Origin: Rhynchopus sp. YZ270_cl-10
Taxonomy: Eukaryota > Euglenozoa > Diplonemea > Diplonemida > Diplonemidae
DNA: 64,000 nucleotides
Direction: 5' to 3'
Assembly (NCBI GenBank): GCA_964035575.1
Contig: OZ037881.1
Span: forward strand, 558,001-622,000
The position numbers and the translations under genes are program-made. Position 1 is the stretch's first letter, and every line of letters starts with the position of its first letter. Below, piece by piece: positions 60,248 through 64,000 of the stretch. The notes beneath the pieces were generated by a model. That model did not search any database and had not been told where the DNA came from. It saw nothing but the letters and a program-made list of their open reading frames with translations.

Positions 60248-60820
60248 TCAGGGCGACGCAACCGGTGTACGTATCACTCTCCTTTGCGGCGAGATCTGCG
60301 GGGAATCTATTGGCGTCAACCTTCTTGGCTGTTTGGGGATGGTCGTAGCTCCGAGGTGCAGGGGGTAGCGCGTTGTCACCATATGGGTGTAGCGGAGGGA
60401 CGGGGCTATGGGGGCGGCACCGGTGAGAAGGGCGAGGGGAGGCATAGGGGGGACGTGCGTTTTGTCGCCATCACGTCGGAGGAGCGATGCGTTGTCATAG
60501 TTCCCTGGTGGCAACGTCGCGCCACGTGGCACAACAGCGGAACCACCCACCTCCATCTCCCCCTGCAGCCCCCCAGCAGGACACCCAATCAAACTCCGTG
60601 CCAACCCCTTCTGCCCCGCCTCCGCCTCGGCACGAAACATATTCCCCAAATACCCACTCCCCACCTCCGGCGTTCCTTTATTCAGCAACACCCGAGCCGC
60701 CTCTGCCTTGGTCGCCCCAACACCACGCCACCCATGGCTGTTCGACCCATAAAGCTGATGGTATGTGTCAATACTAGGCACCACCCCACACCCAGGAGGG
60801 TTGAAAGGGGGGATGGGCAT
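60248..60820 (-). CDS. Small unrecognised Pro/Gly-rich protein (190 aa)
   Basis: An open frame of 190 codons with GC-rich codon use, starting MPIPPFNPPGCGVVPS. The protein is rich in Pro, Gly, Ala and Arg with no signal peptide, membrane segment or known domain. PPF/PPG motifs and a central PRGATLPPGNYDNAS segment suggest an unstructured or filament-binding protein. It lies 142 bp upstream of PARP-like gene 4 on the same strand. Coding is supported by composition only. Confidence 0.55.
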   Translation of the reverse strand: MPIPPFNPPGCGVVPSIDTYHQLYGSNSHGWRGVGATKAEAARVLLNKGTPEVGSGYLGNMFRAEAEAGQKGLARSLIGCPAGGLQGEMEVGGSAVVPRGATLPPGNYDNASLLRRDGDKTHVPPMPPLALLTGAAPIAPSLRYTHMVTTRYPLHLGATTIPKQPRRLTPIDSPQISPQRRVIRTPVASP

Positions 60821-61864
60821 GGTGTATGTGTATGGTCTAGGGGGTGAATAATGGTGAGGATCGAGAGAGTTTGAGCGAAAAGTTGGAAGAGGAACAGTAG
60901 AACACCCGCCAGGACGGCTGCCACAGTTTTTGTTGATTGCTCAATTACCCTGTTTGAGGGGTGATTGGCGACCGTATCTGAGGAACTATTTCTCCTTTAA
61001 GCTACGCTTGTAGGAATAAAAATAAAATGGAAGAGGAGGGGAACATCTATAGGCTATGCAAAAAACAGGTAGAAACAAAAGATATTTGAGCTATCAAAAG
61101 AATGTAAACAAAAAAGGGAGCTACCGGAAAACGAGCCAGAGAAAATGGAAAGGAAGGGGAAGAAGAAGAAAACGGACATTGCCGTTTCTTTTTCTTTTCC
61201 TTTTTTTTTCCAAACACATTTCTCTGCTCCCCGGTTAGAAAACCCGTAGTCCTCTTTCCTCTGTGAGGGCAGGATAAGTGGGGTGTGAAAAGCAATGACA
61301 GCAAAAACTGTGGGGTGAAGTAGGGTGGATGGTGCATGGGCTTTTTTCGATAAATCTTTCGGAACAGTGCAACTACGAGATTGTGCATGTTGCAAACACA
61401 AACCTCTTGTAGGCCAACAATCGAACTTCAATGTATTCGAAAGGTTCCTTTGCGCAGTAAAAAAAAAACGCATAATTTATCAAAAGAGAAAAGAGAAAAG
61501 CCAGTCACTACCAAAAAAAAAACTAGACAATATCATCCGCCAACTTGATAACAATAAAAAATAACAGTGTTTTTCCGTTGAACGCAGCCAAATAGGGGTA
61601 AAAAAATTGGCGCAAGGTGAAAGGATTCAAGGGAAAATACTGTTAAGATCTGAACGTTGGCTTTCTTTTTTTTGACTAGGTATTAGGAATGCGATTCGAA
61701 GTGCTGTGGTCGAAGACCATCAACAAAAGAGACAAAACACATTAGAAGCAAACACAGAGCACACACACGGCGCTCATATACGATGCCTCTTGGCGCTGCG
61801 TATCTCATCTGCTCTCAATACAACCCAGCATCACGACCATACCCAAACATGAGCACACAGTTTC
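60821..61864. other. Intergenic region between the 190-aa gene and the aldo/keto reductase
   Basis: No gene in about 1 kb. Copy 3 of the 85-bp hairpin element lies at 60932-61015. A TTGAACGCAGCCAAA motif near 61580 is shared with 57037. Confidence 0.55.
60932..61015. repeat. 85-bp hairpin element, copy 3
   Basis: GTTGATTGCTCAATTACCC...GGGTGATTGGCGACCGTATC followed by TTTAAGCTACGCTTGTAGG. The stem is kept with a G-T pair relative to copy 1. Confidence 0.6.
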
Positions 61865-62977
61865 CTATCCACTTTGCCCTGGACGTCCTGCAAGGATGTT
61901 CTGCGGTGCTTTGGGGACGACGTACCCATGTGGGACGGCATCCTTGAATGGATAATCAGGGTGATCCGAGGCTTCGAGGGCAAGAAGGAACTGCCACCCG
62001 CAGTTGAGGTTTGCGAGCTCCGCCATGTCTACAGAATCAAGCGAAAAATCCCAGATTGCGTAGTTCTCTTGAATGCGCGATGGTGTGCAAGACTTTGGGA
62101 TCGTGCACACATCCCTTTGCAAATGCCACCGTAGCACTATCTGTGCCGCAGTACGCTGATGCTTCATCGCAATCCGCTGCACAACCTCATTATCCAAAAC
62201 AGCAACAGGGTCGGAGTCCTTCCTAAAGCACGCCGGCCTGTCGTTCGACCCTAATGGAGAGAATGCCTGGACCACAATGCTCTGGTGCGCGCAGAAATCA
62301 ACAAAGTCCTTTTGCTGGAAGTACGGATGAATCTCATTCTGTGTGATCGTCACCGGGTGCTTCCGCATCGCAGCCACACACTCTCTGACCTGCGCGGTGT
62401 TGAAGTTCGACACACCTATTGTACGGATGAGACCCTTCTCCTTCATATCCTCCATCGCATGCAACGTTTCGATGTAGTGTGACTCTCTGTCAGACGACCA
62501 GCGGCCTTCTTCATCAAGACAAAACATCCAGGTGCCTCCTTCCTTTTCCTCAGTGTAGGGCCCAAAGGAGCATCCACTCTTGCGGAAAGAAGGAAGCAAT
62601 CCTTGTGGATGTGCAGGGCAAGCCATGGGCCAGTGGATGATGAAGGCATCGATGTAGTCTGTCTGCAGGTCGTCGAGCGTCTTCTGCAGGTCGATGAGGG
62701 CGTGTTCTGGGCGGTGGTTGCCGTTCCACAGCTTCGCTTGAAGGAAGAGCTCCTGTCTTGTGATCTCGCCAGCGTCGATCAGCTCCTTGATGGCTGCGCC
62801 AATGAGGTGCTCGTTGCCGTAGTCGTTCGCAGTGTCGATGAAGCGGTACCCACTGCGGATGGCTGCCTTCACAGCGTCGCCGGTGTTGTCACCCTTCCAC
62901 GTCCCAAGCCCCATCCTTGGGTATTTGACACCATCCTTCAGAACAATATACTCAGCCTCAGGGAGCTGGAGGTTCAT
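61865..62977 (-). CDS. Aldo/keto reductase
   Basis: 370 aa from the ATG at 62977 (MNLQLPEAEY); 31 upstream in-frame codons show no homology. The catalytic tetrad of the family is visible: D48 and Y53 in FIDTANDYG, K82 in LQAKLW and H115 in IIHWP. Also present are the LGTWKG start of the barrel, IGVSNF (family signature 2) and the IPKS signature near the NADPH-binding end. Length is about 50 residues above the usual 310-330 because of an insert after the catalytic His (about 120-160). It is expected to reduce aldehydes or sugars with NADPH in the cytosol; the natural substrate is unknown. The C terminus PQNILAGRPGQSG is an unusual tail. Confidence 0.93.
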   Translation of the reverse strand: MNLQLPEAEYIVLKDGVKYPRMGLGTWKGDNTGDAVKAAIRSGYRFIDTANDYGNEHLIGAAIKELIDAGEITRQELFLQAKLWNGNHRPEHALIDLQKTLDDLQTDYIDAFIIHWPMACPAHPQGLLPSFRKSGCSFGPYTEEKEGGTWMFCLDEEGRWSSDRESHYIETLHAMEDMKEKGLIRTIGVSNFNTAQVRECVAAMRKHPVTITQNEIHPYFQQKDFVDFCAHQSIVVQAFSPLGSNDRPACFRKDSDPVAVLDNEVVQRIAMKHQRTAAQIVLRWHLQRDVCTIPKSCTPSRIQENYAIWDFSLDSVDMAELANLNCGWQFLLALEASDHPDYPFKDAVPHGYVVPKAPQNILAGRPGQSG

Positions 62978-64000
62978 TATACCTGGCTGTGGAAGATTGA
63001 TACAATGTGAAGTGAAAAAGCAAGAGTTCATATGCACCCTATACAACACCATAGAAAGTGAATGTGGCAACGTGCAGACACCTCAAGACAGCTGCTAGAC
63101 TATCGAACAATTGTGATCATGCGTCAGAGGAGGTTGTCTATGTGAAGGGATTCGGATAGACTTTCGGGGTACTTTAGCATTACAAAGGGTAAAAAATGAA
63201 GGTAGAAATGTGGTCTTTTTTTGAGAAATGGGGAAAAAAAAATAACACGCAAACCGGGATCATGTTTTTTGTTTCCGTTCTCGGGGGGTCAACTAAGGAA
63301 ATACATAGTTCACGTCTGGGTGCGACGTGAAGCTGCCTCAAAAAAAGAGTGAGTTGACAGCGCAAACGCCTCTGGGACGCAGGCGCTGACAAAAGAAAAT
63401 CATCCATATCAGGCTGCTACAGACACCTCAATGAGCAAAACCTAGTGATGCAAACACAAAGTGTACGTAACAAAAAAAAAAAGACGCAATATACGCAAGG
63501 AAGCCTTCTGCTTCCATGGCAAAAAGATCCCCCCTAAAAAGAACAAATATCGTGAAAATACAAGGCCCTCTCGTGACAGTGTATCAGAAGGGAAAGAACC
63601 CTGCTACAAAAATGGGCTAGCTGCTTCTCTTGTTAACTGTTGACAACGTTGCTCTCCCCTCTGAGGGGAGGGCAAATTACAAAAGCAAAAACTTGAAGGA
63701 TACAATGCACACACATCGTTACCACTATCGCTACCGTGCGGGAATATATGTTGGGAATTGAAACTTGGCCACCAGGCCTTCACATATGGGGCACATCGAT
63801 GCCCTATATGTCCTCATTATCTAATTTGGTTTTTGATAAATTATTGAAATGAGTGTAGTTTCCCTGCAAATCCTTCAGTTTTTTTTTTTTTGAAAATCGC
63901 AAAGACAAAGAGAGAAAACTTAAATGTGCCTCTCGTGTAACACTTCAAAAGAAAGGGGGAGATATTGATACCGGAACCTTCCGACCGACCCACGTATGAT
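62978..64000. other. Intergenic right edge of the window
   Basis: No gene recognised in the last kilobase. It contains a well-formed GCGCAAACGCCT...AGGCGCT hairpin at 63351-63395, a CTCCCCTCTGAGGGGAG palindrome near 63654, a CTAAG-type hairpin relic at 63917-63952 and the start of a GACCGACCCACGTATGAT repeat at 63964. Confidence 0.6.

Overview
The window reads as nuclear DNA of a unicellular eukaryote, probably a flagellate. Supporting signs are spliceosomal introns (GTATG...CAG) in two genes, and eukaryotic families such as double-domain PARP-like ADP-ribosyltransferases, a UBE2Z-type ubiquitin-conjugating enzyme, an AAAP amino-acid transporter, an ankyrin protein, an IQ-motif protein and an astacin/EGF/PA14 metallopeptidase. 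There are also hAT and LINE remnants and abundant intergenic repeats. Every confident gene lies on the minus strand; the single plus-strand candidate is weak. Such a one-way cluster, plus an RNase H fragment like those of ingi/TcL1-type LINEs, would fit a euglenozoan such as a diplonemid. This is only an inference; no spliced leader, rRNA or tRNA gene was seen to settle it.

Layout: 0.5-8.4 kb is a repeat-flanked cassette holding a zinc alcohol dehydrogenase and a secreted astacin-type metallopeptidase, and it recurs almost unchanged at 27.8-35.4 kb. At 8.7-11.5, 36.2-38.8, 47.7-50.2 and 57.2-60.1 kb lie four paralogous proteins with PDZ, cold-shock-like, CCCH, PARP, RRM-like, CCCH and PARP modules. 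From 13.8 to 24.1 kb there are single-copy housekeeping-type genes: a tandem-UBC E2, a possible small nuclear protein, an amino-acid transporter, an unrecognised 470-aa protein and an ankyrin protein. At 24.16-25.98 kb is a terminal-inverted-repeat element full of GC palindromes, followed by an unrecognised 347-aa gene. A giant intronless gene for a secreted 1,825-aa protein occupies 40.8-46.3 kb, and a 1,032-aa IQ-motif protein 50.6-53.7 kb. At 54.7-56.6 kb a G-rich minisatellite is split by a hAT element that itself carries a LINE RNase H fragment. The window ends with a small unknown gene and an aldo/keto reductase.

The intergenic DNA is as distinctive as the genes. A composite repeat (blocks A, B, B', C and D around a conserved 71-bp hairpin core) sits just upstream of the start codons of several minus-strand genes. 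Several families of short hairpins recur between genes, and one element recurs downstream of three PARP genes. The best candidate for an undescribed system is the expanded two-ART, RNA-binding PARP family together with its repeat-rich, recombining neighbourhood. It may act in RNA-directed ADP-ribosylation, perhaps in stress or defence; that function is inferred from domain content only.
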